Positions 1-8,782 of a stretch of 64,000 nucleotides of DNA are shown one piece after another. Each line of letters starts with the position of its first letter. The stretch's first letter is position 1. The notes under the pieces were generated by a model that was not told where the DNA came from, did not search any database, and saw only the letters and a program-made list of their open reading frames with translations. Source of the DNA: Peristeroidobacter soli (GTDB taxonomy: Bacteria; Pseudomonadota; Gammaproteobacteria; Steroidobacterales; Steroidobacteraceae); the NCBI RefSeq assembly GCF_004138485.1, contig NZ_RYEV01000008.1, positions 124,001-188,000 on the forward strand, given 5' to 3'. The position numbers were made by a program, and so were the translations under genes.

Positions 1-1
1 A

Positions 2-658
2 GGCGCGGGTCAGTTCGACAAGGCGGAAAAGATGATCACGGACAACCGTGTGCTGTTCCACCGTGTCGCGAATACGCTGAACTATCTCGACATCAAGACC
101 GTGGTGGTCAGCTGCGGCACGTGTTTCGATCAGCTGCAGGGTTATAAATTCGACGAGATCTTCCCCGGCTGCCGCATCGTCGACATTCACGAGTTCCTGA
201 TGGAGCGGAACGTGAAGCTCGAAGGCGTGACGGGCGTGAGATACATGTATCACGACCCGTGCCACACGCCGATCAAGAGCTACGATCCTTTGAAGGTCGT
301 GAATACGCTCATCAACGATGAACTGAACGGCAAGGTCGAGAAGAACGACCGGTGCTGCGGCGAGTCCGGCACCTTTGCCGTGAGCCGCCCGGATGTGGCG
401 ACTCAGGTGCGGTTCCGCAAGGAAATCGAGATGAAGAAGGGCGCGGAGAAGTTGCGCGCGGATGGGTTCAAGGGGGATGTGAAGATCCTCACTTCCTGTC
501 CGTCCTGCATGCAGGGTCTCAAGCGCTACAACGACGACGCGGACATCGATGCGGATTACATCGTCGTTGAAATCGCGAAGCACATACTCGGTAACAACTG
601 GCTGCCGGACTACGTGCAGAAAGCAAACGCGGGCGGTATCGAGCGCGTTCTCGTGTGA
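2..658 (+). CDS. (Fe-S)-binding CCG-domain oxidoreductase, C-terminal part (5' end outside window)
   Basis: The reading frame is open from base 2, so the true start lies upstream of the window. The visible 218 residues carry the cysteine signature of heterodisulfide-reductase-B / GlpC-GlcF type CCG domains: SCGTC, then DPCH, CCGESG and finally SCPSC. These ligate an Fe-S cluster used to pass electrons from flavin oxidases to the respiratory chain. The C-terminus resembles the Fe-S tail of long FAD-linked oxidases (glycolate/D-lactate type, including the DUF3683 fusions), which is an inference because the flavin part is not visible. It stands alone at the window edge, with no gene following on the same strand for 7 kb. 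Confidence 0.8.
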   Translation, partial: GAGQFDKAEKMITDNRVLFHRVANTLNYLDIKTVVVSCGTCFDQLQGYKFDEIFPGCRIVDIHEFLMERNVKLEGVTGVRYMYHDPCHTPIKSYDPLKVVNTLINDELNGKVEKNDRCCGESGTFAVSRPDVATQVRFRKEIEMKKGAEKLRADGFKGDVKILTSCPSCMQGLKRYNDDADIDADYIVVEIAKHILGNNWLPDYVQKANAGGIERVLV

Positions 659-857
659 TTTGAGGGCGGGACGGAGTGGGCTGTCGCCCGTCCCTGAGTT
701 TCTGAGAAGAGGTGTCAGCTCTCGCCCGCGCCTTTGAGCTCAACCCATGGAGACTGGCCCAAGCCAGTCTCCCGGGCCGAGCGATAGCGAAGGCAGTAGG
801 GGAACACGGTGTCGGGAGGAGGAACGCCACCTCGGCACCGTGCCGCACCGACGCCTC
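659..857. other. Intergenic region between two convergent genes
   Basis: No credible gene was found between the Fe-S protein stop and the GH5 stop on the opposite strand. A perfect 9-bp stem with a 4-nt loop lies at 750-771 (GAGACTGGC-CCAA-GCCAGTCTC), and a weaker stem gggacgg/ccgtccc at 668-694. Neither is followed by a clear T-run, so they are possible factor-dependent terminators or repeat palindromes rather than proven intrinsic terminators. Confidence 0.4.
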
Positions 858-3371
858 TTACCGACCCCACAGCCGATTCAGCAGATTCGTCTTCCGCTGA
901 TCAAACGTCCGCCACTCACCCCACCCCGTCGTGTTGGACACCGGGTCATACGCATGGCCATACCAGCCGGCCGTATCTCCCGACTCTGGATTGATCGACC
1001 AATAACACCCCTCGATATTCTTACTGACCAGGTAATCGACGAACGCGTTCTGCCACTGCGCATCCACGCCGGGCGTGATGTGACTCCAGCGATTCCGGTC
1101 CCGGATGCTCGCCTGACCCTGCGGCCAATCCAGGTTGCCACCAAACTCACCCACGACCATTCCGTAACCCAGTTGCTTGAGATAACCGAAGTGCTCCTCC
1201 CATCCAGCCGCGAGCTGCGTCGGGTTGATTACGATATTGCACTTCGCATCGCCCGCCGCATCGCCCTCCAGCCCCGCACATTGCGGCTGCGAAGGATCCA
1301 TGAACATTCGCTGCACGAACACGGACGGTCCGTAGGTGTGCGGTGAGAACACCAGCCGCTCCTTGGGAATATTGATCGGGTTGCTCCCGGCCTCATACAA
1401 ATTCTCACCCCAATTCGGATTCGACGCCGTATTTCCATGGGGCACCGCTGTGGTCGTAGCCGGAGTTCCATCCTGCGTCCCAGCCACCGTGCCCACTCCC
1501 TGCACGAACAACAGTGTGTTCGGATTCACCGCGTTGATCGCCGTATACGCAGACTCAACCAGCGACTTCCACTCCGCCCACGTGTAATCGTGCGGTTCAT
1601 TGAACACGTCGATGCCGATGATGTTGTCCACACCGAGCTGCGTGCCCAGCCCGGCCAGTGTCCGCAAGTTATCCAGCCACAGCGTCTGGTTATAAGGCTG
1701 CGTGGTCGTCACGGTGCTCGGATTGCCGCTCGCCGCGCACGAATAGTTCTCTCGCTTGAAATCATAGTTGTCGCGAGTCGCATCGACCCAAGGCGGACGC
1801 GCATCCAGCCGGCCCTTGCGCCAGCCGACGTAGTTGGAGCAGGAGTGCACGTCGAGCATGACCTCGATGTTGTTCTGGTCGGCGAGCTGAATGATCTGCT
1901 CCAGCGCCAGCCGGGAGTTCGCCACTCGTACCGACGAGTGATTCTTCAGGTACGGATCGCGACCCTGCGGGTCGTTGGCGTTCAGAGTCTGCGGCACGAC
2001 CGGCAAGCGGATGACGTTGATGCCCATGCCGGTGATTTCAGTCATGGTCTGTTGAATCGTGCGGCCGGTGCCGGCGCCGCCGTTCGCCCAGAAAGTGTTG
2101 CCGATGTATTGCTCCATCGGCGCGCCGCTCGGATTGGTCGGATCGTTGGAAGGTTCGTGCCGTCCTTCCAGACCGAACCACGACCCGCAACGGACGGGGA
2201 ACACTGTGCCGTTTTTCGTGATACGGCCGGTGGGATCCACTCGGAACACGGCGCCGGAGCTGGTCGTCCGCGTGGCAGTGATCGTCGCTGACGTGTAACC
2301 CGACGCAGCCGCCGTGAACGTCGACGTTGCCGTGCCTGTTCCCGCAGCGGCGGTGAAAGTCACATTCACGCCGGTGCTCCAGTTCGAGCTGTTGAGCGTG
2401 ACGCTCGTCGGCGAGTGCGTGATCGCAGTGCTGCCCGAACGCGTGATCGTCACCGTCACCGCGCTGGAAGGCGCCGCGCTCAGACGAATCGATGAAGTGC
2501 CACTCGATCCGCCCATCAGCGACAACGTACTCGGCGTCGCCGTGATGGACGACGTTTGTGTGCCCTGAATCGTGAACGGCACAGCCGCCGTCGCCGTGCT
2601 CAGCGACGGCGACCCGTTATCGAACGCCGTCGCCTGTGCGGTGTGGCTACCTGAGGCGAGGCCGGTCACGCTGAAGCTGTATGGCGAGGTCGTGTCCGAG
2701 TTCACCAGGTTGCCATCAACACGAAACTCCACACGAGTCACCGCACCACCCGGATCACTCGCCGTCGCGGCGAGCGTCACCGCCGAGCCCGCGGCAAACG
2801 TTTGGCCACTGGTCGGGCTGGTGAGGCTGATGATAGGCGCCGTGTTGCCGGTGCCACCGCCCGTACAGGCCGTGCCGTTGAGGGAGAAGCCGGTTGGCGT
2901 CGAGTTCGTCGTCGTGAACGTTCCGTTGAAGCCGATATTGAACGTCGCGCCGCTGCCGATGCTTTGATTCCACGCCGCGTTGCTCGTCACCGTGACCTGT
3001 GAGCTGCCGGCGGGCTGCGAGAACGTTACGGGCCAGCCGTTCTGGATGCGCTCACCGTTGGCGAAGGTGAAGATCAGCGTCCAGCCGTTGGTGATGGCTG
3101 GGCCGGTGTTCAGGAGGGCGATGTTGGCGCCGTAGCCGTTACCGCCTTCCCAACTCTTGGTGTAAGTGATCTGGCAGCCGGCGCTCTGCGCGAATGCGCC
3201 GGGCGCCGCCGCTAAATAGCACAGAGCCAGCGTGATGAACGACAAGATACAGCGCGATAGCGCCGTGGCTGAATATGGCCGCGGATCTTTGCACGGCGCT
3301 CGCCAATCGATGCGCCGCCGGCCCGGCGGCAGCGCGCTTGCTGCCGCCTCGTGCGCGTGTAATTGAAGCAT
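858..3371 (-). CDS. Secreted modular endoglucanase: CBM2 - Ig-like - linker domain - GH5
   Basis: Predicted 837-residue secreted cellulase. The ATG at 3371 is preceded by AAGGAG at 7-nt spacing; the longer open frame upstream lacks such support. A long N-region precedes the signal peptide core, with a likely cut after AFA (about residue 61). Residues 62-170 are a family 2 cellulose-binding module with typical Trp residues and a Cys pair. Residues 178-268 form an Ig-like (PKD/Big) domain and 275-370 a second beta-sandwich. The catalytic GH5 domain spans about 378-837, with acid/base Glu592 in FNEP and nucleophile Glu742 in GEFGG. It hydrolyses internal beta-1,4-glucan bonds, although the exact GH5 subfamily and substrate are inferred. 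It is the last gene of the GH6-LPMO-GH5 group, and its first 307 mature residues are nearly duplicated in the GH6 protein. Confidence 0.93.
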   Translation of the reverse strand: MLQLHAHEAAASALPPGRRRIDWRAPCKDPRPYSATALSRCILSFITLALCYLAAAPGAFAQSAGCQITYTKSWEGGNGYGANIALLNTGPAITNGWTLIFTFANGERIQNGWPVTFSQPAGSSQVTVTSNAAWNQSIGSGATFNIGFNGTFTTTNSTPTGFSLNGTACTGGGTGNTAPIISLTSPTSGQTFAAGSAVTLAATASDPGGAVTRVEFRVDGNLVNSDTTSPYSFSVTGLASGSHTAQATAFDNGSPSLSTATAAVPFTIQGTQTSSITATPSTLSLMGGSSGTSSIRLSAAPSSAVTVTITRSGSTAITHSPTSVTLNSSNWSTGVNVTFTAAAGTGTATSTFTAAASGYTSATITATRTTSSGAVFRVDPTGRITKNGTVFPVRCGSWFGLEGRHEPSNDPTNPSGAPMEQYIGNTFWANGGAGTGRTIQQTMTEITGMGINVIRLPVVPQTLNANDPQGRDPYLKNHSSVRVANSRLALEQIIQLADQNNIEVMLDVHSCSNYVGWRKGRLDARPPWVDATRDNYDFKRENYSCAASGNPSTVTTTQPYNQTLWLDNLRTLAGLGTQLGVDNIIGIDVFNEPHDYTWAEWKSLVESAYTAINAVNPNTLLFVQGVGTVAGTQDGTPATTTAVPHGNTASNPNWGENLYEAGSNPINIPKERLVFSPHTYGPSVFVQRMFMDPSQPQCAGLEGDAAGDAKCNIVINPTQLAAGWEEHFGYLKQLGYGMVVGEFGGNLDWPQGQASIRDRNRWSHITPGVDAQWQNAFVDYLVSKNIEGCYWSINPESGDTAGWYGHAYDPVSNTTGWGEWRTFDQRKTNLLNRLWGR
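2268..3188 (-). repeat. Duplicated CBM2-Ig-linker module, copy in the GH5 gene
   Basis: The 921 bp encode residues 62-368 of the GH5 protein. They align without gaps, and with high identity, to residues 33-339 of the GH6 protein (6491-7411). The catalytic domains on either side are unrelated. This is direct evidence for module duplication, or for gene conversion between the two cellulase genes. Confidence 0.85.
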
Positions 3372-3433
3372 GTGACGTCTCCTTGTTGATGCCTCAGAAG
3401 ATGCGGTCTGTGTGTGCCGAGCCTCTGATTTCC

Positions 3434-5137
3434 TCAGAACGTGCCGGTTTGCGTGTACTGCGTGCCGCCGCTGGTGTAGGTCACCGTGTAAGTGTCGCCA
3501 GTGGTGGGGTGGGCAGTGCCTGTGCCGCCGAATTGCGCGGCGAACGTGCGATTCGTTCCGGGACTGAGGGTCGTTCCAGAAGCGAGCGTGAATTGATACG
3601 TGACTGCGGTGCTCGTGCTCGAGTTGCTCTGCTGGATCTGGCTGCCGAGCGTGTTGTACTGACCGCTGTAGCTGACCCCCGTCGTTCTCTGCACGACGAC
3701 CGTCGCCGACAGCGCAGTGACAGCTGCCGTATTGGATAGGCGCAGCTGCAGTTCGTTGTAGTACGGGCTGTTCGCGGCGACGGCCGGTGTCACAGTGACG
3801 CCACCATTGCCCGTCGTAGCCGGAGTCACTTGCAGGAACGCACTCGTGATATCCGCTGACGTCAGTGAGTACACGCGATTGGCCGTTGCGTTCGCCTGTG
3901 GAACGACCTGGCTCTGCGCATTCAGTACACCGATGCGAACTGCACCGTTCGCCGCATTGACCGCTTGCGCGAGCGCCAAAGGCCACGCGGCGGCAGCCGC
4001 GTCAGAGGAAGTGATCACCAGCGGACTCGTCGGCCAGTACGCGTCTTGACCGCTGCCGTTCACCGTGCGAACGGAAACTCGATCGCCGACCGTCAGCGTG
4101 CGTGACGTAGAAGTCAGCGGACCGAGATCGAACCACTGCGACGCGAGCGCAGGTGCATGAACAAACGTGCGCGTGGCGCTGTCGGAAGCGCCGCCGCTCG
4201 CCACGACCAATGAAACAGTGACGTTCGCGGACGCCTGCGGATTGCCTAATGTCAGAGTCGCGACCGACTGCGTGGCGTTGGTGAGCGTATAGAGCGACGG
4301 ATTCTGGGAGCTGACGGTCCACTGGTAGCTCAGATTCGAGCCGATGGACGTGCGGCCATCCAGCGTGATCGAGCCGGCGCCCTGGAACTCGGCCACGTCG
4401 GGCGTCAGCACCATCTGCGCATCGACGGTCGGTGTGGTGCCGCCTTGGAACATCGCGTCGATGCAGCCGTGGAAACGTTCGTACGTCCATTGATTGCGGC
4501 CCCATTCGGCGTAGATCACATGACGGCCGGTGCGCGCAGGGACGTTACAGCGGGTTTGAAACGTCGCGGCGGCGGGATTTGGAATCACATCCGGGTTGGC
4601 GTTCGGTGTCGCGTCGTTGTACTTGAGCACGCAGAACGGTGCATCCTCGAAATCGTTGAACGACAGCGGTTGGCCCACCGTGAACACGAAGCCCGGCTTG
4701 GTGATCCAGTAGCGGAACTCGTCCGTGTCCGAGAAGTGCGGCCCCCAGGAGATGTTCCAGGTGAACACCTTCGATCCGGAGGTCATGGGCGTCGTGGGCC
4801 AGTTGATCGGCTGATCCCACGGGGTGGCGGCGCCGTTCCAGGTTTCCGAGTTGAAGCTGCAAACGTTCTGGCGCACGCCGACGCCCGAGCGGCCGGTCGT
4901 GTGCGTGAGTACGCTCATGAAGCTGTAGCCGGCGTTGGGGTCGACACCGGTCGCGGTGAATGCCTGGCCGCAAACTGGATACTGCGCGGTGCCGTTGGCG
5001 ACTTGATCGGGTTTGGTGAGAGCGCCGCAGAACCAGTTGCGCGACGGTGGGTCTTGAATCAGTCCGTGCCCGAAGGCGCTGCCCATCATGAGCAGCAACG
5101 CGCCGAGCAGCATCGTCCGTAATGCATCGAGCTTCAT
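3434..5137 (-). CDS. AA10 lytic polysaccharide monooxygenase with C-terminal accessory domains
   Basis: Predicted 567-residue secreted copper enzyme that cleaves crystalline cellulose or chitin oxidatively. The start at 5137 follows GGAGG at 5-nt spacing. The signal peptide ends in AFG, so the mature protein begins with His24 (HGLIQDPPSR). This N-terminal histidine is half of the copper histidine brace. The second brace histidine is His134 (WGPH), in a segment that aligns with the ARHSTT...ITKP region of CBP21, and Phe230 (CIDAMF) occupies the usual axial position. After the AA10 domain (24-232) come an Ig/PKD-like domain (about 240-345), an uncharacterised segment rich in Ala, Val and Thr (350-455) and a C-terminal beta-sandwich (about 460-567) of no family I can name. 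Its place between GH6 and GH5 cellulase genes favours cellulose as substrate. Confidence 0.93.
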   Translation of the reverse strand: MKLDALRTMLLGALLLMMGSAFGHGLIQDPPSRNWFCGALTKPDQVANGTAQYPVCGQAFTATGVDPNAGYSFMSVLTHTTGRSGVGVRQNVCSFNSETWNGAATPWDQPINWPTTPMTSGSKVFTWNISWGPHFSDTDEFRYWITKPGFVFTVGQPLSFNDFEDAPFCVLKYNDATPNANPDVIPNPAAATFQTRCNVPARTGRHVIYAEWGRNQWTYERFHGCIDAMFQGGTTPTVDAQMVLTPDVAEFQGAGSITLDGRTSIGSNLSYQWTVSSQNPSLYTLTNATQSVATLTLGNPQASANVTVSLVVASGGASDSATRTFVHAPALASQWFDLGPLTSTSRTLTVGDRVSVRTVNGSGQDAYWPTSPLVITSSDAAAAAWPLALAQAVNAANGAVRIGVLNAQSQVVPQANATANRVYSLTSADITSAFLQVTPATTGNGGVTVTPAVAANSPYYNELQLRLSNTAAVTALSATVVVQRTTGVSYSGQYNTLGSQIQQSNSSTSTAVTYQFTLASGTTLSPGTNRTFAAQFGGTGTAHPTTGDTYTVTYTSGGTQYTQTGTF

Positions 5138-5183
5138 ACATCCTCCGTTGAATATCTGAAGTCCCGTCCCCCGCTTGTCGGAA

Positions 5184-5215
5184 GGGACCCGGCGCACGAG
5201 GCGACGCCGGGTCCC
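5184..5215. terminator. Strong stem-loop between the GH6 and LPMO genes
   Basis: A perfect 11-bp stem (gggacccggcg / cgccgggtccc) with a 10-nt loop begins 7 bases past the GH6 stop codon in the direction of transcription. Only two T residues follow it. It could act as a partial terminator or as a 3' stabiliser of the GH6 message, lowering expression of the downstream LPMO and GH5 genes relative to GH6. Confidence 0.55.
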
Positions 5216-5221
5216 GGTTTC

Positions 5222-7507
5222 TCACAGCGGTGGATAGGCGTTCTGTAACAACTGCTGGAATTGCGCCGGGAACCAGTGCCCGGACAGTGGCGCATTCGGC
5301 AATGCGCCGGTCATGTTGTTGTTATTGCGCGGGTTGCCGCCGTACGTCGGGTCGCACATGCGGTCGAAGCCTTTGCCTTCGTCGTTCGGAATCTCCTGGC
5401 TCGCGCCGTCGGACTCGCCGGGCGGCTTGATCCAGACATAGGCATCGATGCCTGTTGCCGGCGCGGCACGCGGCCGCTCGCCGAGCCCCGCACCGCTGGC
5501 ATTGCACCAGTTGCCTTTGTGAATGCGCCGGTCGATGCGTGATGCGTCGATGCGAGTGTTGAGATCGGCCGCCGTGCTCGGCCCCGTCGGTCGGTTCGGG
5601 CCGCCCCAGCCGTTGCGCGAGGTGTCGATCAGCATGCCGATGTTTGCATCGAAGCCGGCCTGGATGGCGCGTTGGCGGAACGCCTGGGCGTACGTCAGCT
5701 CATCGTTGAATTGATTCCAGTCGATCCAGCGCGACGGGCGCGTGGTACTGTCGACGACGATGTACGGCTCCTGCAACGCTGATGTATTCGCAGTGTTGGT
5801 GATGAAGCCGTGCACGTTCGCCAGCGTGCTGCCCGAAGCGGTTGCCGCGGTCCGCATCATGTCGACGGACGGGCCGAAGTTGGTGTCCCAGCCGAGCCAG
5901 CCGTGGTGACCCGCATCGACGTAGTTGTAAACATTCGGAATCGCGCCGAAGGTCGCGAGCGCGTAGCCGACGCCGTCGACGTAGCCGCGATTCTGGGCCA
6001 TCGTGTCGCAGGCCGCGGTGCCGGTGGGGCGAGTCGTCACGTTCGTCACCAGATTCGGCAGCGAGTCGATCTCGATGATCAGCACGATACGCAGGTTCGC
6101 GTACTCGGCGCGTCGCAGGACGCCGGCGATCACATCGATGTACTCGGCCTTGTAGCGAGGCAGATCGTTGGGGCCGAGCTCACCGTTGGAGGCGAGCGCC
6201 GCGCAATCGCGGCCGGGCAGGTTGTAGATCACGATCTGAATGGTCATCGGCGTGGCGCCGTTCGCTTGATCCTGTGTCAGCGCTTCGTTCAAGTGATCGA
6301 CCAGCCCCAGGTTGCCCGTGGTCGAGCTGCCGTTGCCGGCGATCGCGCTGATTCGATCCAGCCACACGCCGGTAGGCTGCATGGAGATCGCGCTGCCGCC
6401 GGAGGCGGCGGCATTCGCACGCCACAGCGGATTGTTATAAACGCCGGAGCCGAGATAAGGATTGTCGACGCGACCGGTCACGACGCCACTGCGCGTGACC
6501 GAGACTGTCGCGGAGGTGTAACCGCTAGATGCAGCGGTGAACGTTGAGGTCGCGGCGGCCGTACCAGTCGCGGCGGTGAATGTCACATTCACACCGCTCT
6601 GCCAGTTACCGCTGTTGAAGGTGATCGAGGACGAGCTGGCAGTGATTGCCGTGCTGCCTGAACGCGTGAGTGTGACGGTCACGCTGCTCGACGGTGCGGC
6701 GTTCAATCGCAGAGTTGCGGTGCCGCTCGCGTCGCTGGCAAGTGTCAGCGACGATGGGCTGGCGACGATCGTCGGCTGCACCGTGCCCTGAATCGTGAAC
6801 GGCACGGCAGCCGTTGCGGTGCTGAGAGCGGGCGAGCCGTTGTCGAACGCAGTGGCTTGCGCCGTGTGGCTGCCAGACGCGAGGCCCGTCACGTTGAAGC
6901 TGTACGGCGAAGTGGTATCCGTGTTCACCAAATTGCCATCGACGCGAAATTCCACGCGACTGACCGCGCCGCCCGGATCGCTGGCGTTGGCAGCGAGCGT
7001 CACAGTCGAGCCGGCAGCGAATGTTTGACCGCTGGTCGGGCTCGTCAGACTGACGATGGGCGCGGTGTTGCTGGTGCCGCCGCCGGTGCAGGCGGTGCCG
7101 TTCAGTGTGAAGCCGGTGGGTGTGGAATTGGTCGTAGTGAACGTGCCGTTGAAACCGGCGGTGAACGTCGCACCGCTGCCGATGCTCTGATTCCACGCCG
7201 CGTTGCTCGACACCGTGACTTGAGCGCTGCCCGCAGCTTGAGTAAACGTTACCGGCCAACCGTTCTGAATGCGCTCGCCGTTGGCGAAACTGAATTGCAA
7301 CGTCCAACCGTTGCCGATGGCCGGACCGGTATTCAGGATGGCGATGTTGGCGCCGAAGCCATTACCGCCTTCCCAACTCTTGGTGTATGTGATCTGGCAG
7401 CCGGCACTTTGCGCGAAGACTGGCTGTATCAGTGCTGGGCCGAGAACCAGCAGCAGGGCAAAAAACCAGCGCGCGGCAGATCCTTCGGACCTTTGTCGTC
7501 CTTCCAT
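5222..7507 (-). CDS. Secreted modular exoglucanase: CBM2 - Ig-like - linker domain - GH6
   Basis: Predicted 761-residue secreted cellobiohydrolase-type enzyme. The start at 7507 has AGGGGG 7 nt upstream. The signal peptide ends in VFA (about residue 32). CBM2 covers 33-140, an Ig-like domain 148-241, a second beta-sandwich 246-340 and the GH6 domain 346-761. GH6 hallmarks are YNLPGRDCAALAS, with Asp434 matching Asp175 of Trichoderma Cel6A, and IEIDSLPN, with Asp481 matching its catalytic acid Asp221. The domain is long and resembles bacterial GH6 exoglucanases that release cellobiose from non-reducing ends. It is the first gene of the cellulase operon; the GH6, LPMO and GH5 activities are complementary on crystalline cellulose. 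Confidence 0.94.
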   Translation of the reverse strand: MEGRQRSEGSAARWFFALLLVLGPALIQPVFAQSAGCQITYTKSWEGGNGFGANIAILNTGPAIGNGWTLQFSFANGERIQNGWPVTFTQAAGSAQVTVSSNAAWNQSIGSGATFTAGFNGTFTTTNSTPTGFTLNGTACTGGGTSNTAPIVSLTSPTSGQTFAAGSTVTLAANASDPGGAVSRVEFRVDGNLVNTDTTSPYSFNVTGLASGSHTAQATAFDNGSPALSTATAAVPFTIQGTVQPTIVASPSSLTLASDASGTATLRLNAAPSSSVTVTLTRSGSTAITASSSSITFNSGNWQSGVNVTFTAATGTAAATSTFTAASSGYTSATVSVTRSGVVTGRVDNPYLGSGVYNNPLWRANAAASGGSAISMQPTGVWLDRISAIAGNGSSTTGNLGLVDHLNEALTQDQANGATPMTIQIVIYNLPGRDCAALASNGELGPNDLPRYKAEYIDVIAGVLRRAEYANLRIVLIIEIDSLPNLVTNVTTRPTGTAACDTMAQNRGYVDGVGYALATFGAIPNVYNYVDAGHHGWLGWDTNFGPSVDMMRTAATASGSTLANVHGFITNTANTSALQEPYIVVDSTTRPSRWIDWNQFNDELTYAQAFRQRAIQAGFDANIGMLIDTSRNGWGGPNRPTGPSTAADLNTRIDASRIDRRIHKGNWCNASGAGLGERPRAAPATGIDAYVWIKPPGESDGASQEIPNDEGKGFDRMCDPTYGGNPRNNNNMTGALPNAPLSGHWFPAQFQQLLQNAYPPL
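6491..7411 (-). repeat. Duplicated CBM2-Ig-linker module, copy in the GH6 gene
   Basis: Second copy of the 921-bp module described for the GH5 gene (2268-3188). Differences are scattered substitutions without gaps, which suggests either a fairly recent duplication or continuing gene conversion. Confidence 0.85.
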
Positions 7508-7873
7508 GATACGACCCCCTGGTGAAGCGTCGCTCCGGTGAGCGACGCGGTGACATTCCTTGTTCGAGCGGGCGCGAACATGGGGCAATTGGCTAGCGCT
7601 GTCAACATGGAGACTTTGGCGGTTCGAGCCAATGCGAGACAACGGCGAGTCAGGCGCGCGGCGCTCGTTTTCAAGAAAATCAGTGCACTTATTTGGCGCC
7701 CCGCCGAGTCATTGAGCAGTCAAAAGCGCGGTGGCGCGGACTGCGTCGCCGGCGACCTCGTCGGCGAGGGTTTGATGATTTCTGCGCGCGCCGCGATGAA
7801 TGCGCCGATTCTTTGCAGGCCGCGAGCACGTCGTTACACTCGCGCGGTTGCTTTCATCGAACAGGGGAACGCC
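7508..7873. promoter_or_regulatory. Divergent control region between the cellulase operon and dienelactone hydrolase
   Basis: 366 bp without a convincing gene between divergent start codons. It must hold the promoter of the GH6-led operon. At 7589-7606 lies TTGGCT-AGCGCT-GTCAAC, an imperfect palindrome around AGCGCT of the kind bound by LacI-family sugar regulators, 82 bp upstream of the GH6 start. No regulator gene is nearby, so this assignment is tentative. Confidence 0.35.
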
Positions 7874-8749
7874 ATGAGCCGGGATGTGCAGACCGATATC
7901 GCCAACGTGTTCTCGCGCATGGAGCTGAATCGCCGCCACATGGTGGCCAGCAGTCTCGCCGCCGCCGGCTTTGCGCTCGCCGTGCAGCCGATCGGCGCCG
8001 CGACCGTGAGTACCGATACCAATGGTCTCGATGCGGGCGATGTAAAAATTCCGGTCGGCGATGAGACCCTCCCCGGCTATCGCGCCATGCCGGCCAAGGG
8101 CGGTCCGTTCCCCGTCATCCTGGTCGTGCAGGAAATCTTCGGCGTCCATGAGCACATCAAGGATGTGTGCCGTCGTTTCGCCAAGCAGGGCTATTTCGCG
8201 ATCGCGCCCGAGATGTACTACCGGCAGGGCGATGTCTCCAAGCTCAAGACCATCGACGAGATTCGTCCCATCGTCGCCAAGGTGCCGGATGATCAGGTCA
8301 TGGGCGATCTGGATGCGGCGGTGGAATTCGCGCAGAAGTCCGGCAAGGGCGATGTGGCGAAGCTCGGCATCACCGGGTTCTGCTGGGGCGGGCGCATCGT
8401 GTGGCTATATGCCGCGCACAGCAAGCAGCTCAAAGCAGGCGTGGCCTGGTACGGCCGCCTGGTCGGCGATCCCACCGAGAATCAGCCCAAACATCCGGTC
8501 AACATCGCCGCCGATCTGAATGCGCCCGTGCTCGGCTTGTATGGCGGCAAGGATCAGGGCATTCCGCTCGAAACGGTCGAGCAGATGCGAGAGGCGCTCA
8601 AGAAGGCGAAGGTCGCGTCGGAGATCGTCGTGTATCCCGACTCGCCGCATGCATTCTTCGCCGACTATCGGCCGTCATATGTCGAAGCGGATGCGAAGGA
8701 TGCCTGGCAGAAGGCGCTGGCCTGGTTCAAGAAGAACGGCGTGGGTTGA
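7874..8749 (+). CDS. Dienelactone hydrolase family protein with Tat-like leader
   Basis: Predicted 291-residue alpha/beta hydrolase. The ATG at 7874 has AGGGGA upstream; the open frame extends further 5' without support. Residues 14-38 ([19 protein letters not shown]) look like a twin-arginine leader, common among exported members of this family. The catalytic triad of dienelactone hydrolases is present: Cys170 in GFCWGG, Asp227 in GGKDQG and His259 in SPHAFF. The family opens dienelactone rings in chloroaromatic degradation, but many members act on unknown esters or lactones, so the substrate here is open. The next gene starts 33 bp downstream on the same strand and may be cotranscribed. Confidence 0.85.
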   Translation: MSRDVQTDIANVFSRMELNRRHMVASSLAAAGFALAVQPIGAATVSTDTNGLDAGDVKIPVGDETLPGYRAMPAKGGPFPVILVVQEIFGVHEHIKDVCRRFAKQGYFAIAPEMYYRQGDVSKLKTIDEIRPIVAKVPDDQVMGDLDAAVEFAQKSGKGDVAKLGITGFCWGGRIVWLYAAHSKQLKAGVAWYGRLVGDPTENQPKHPVNIAADLNAPVLGLYGGKDQGIPLETVEQMREALKKAKVASEIVVYPDSPHAFFADYRPSYVEADAKDAWQKALAWFKKNGVG

Positions 8750-8782
8750 GGAACGAACGACAATCTCAGCGGAGGATTCAGG

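Noticed and set aside
3372-3986. N-terminal extension of the GH5 open frame
   Set aside because: It runs through the LPMO 3' end on the same strand in another frame. The start at 3371 has AAGGAG and gives a signal peptide.
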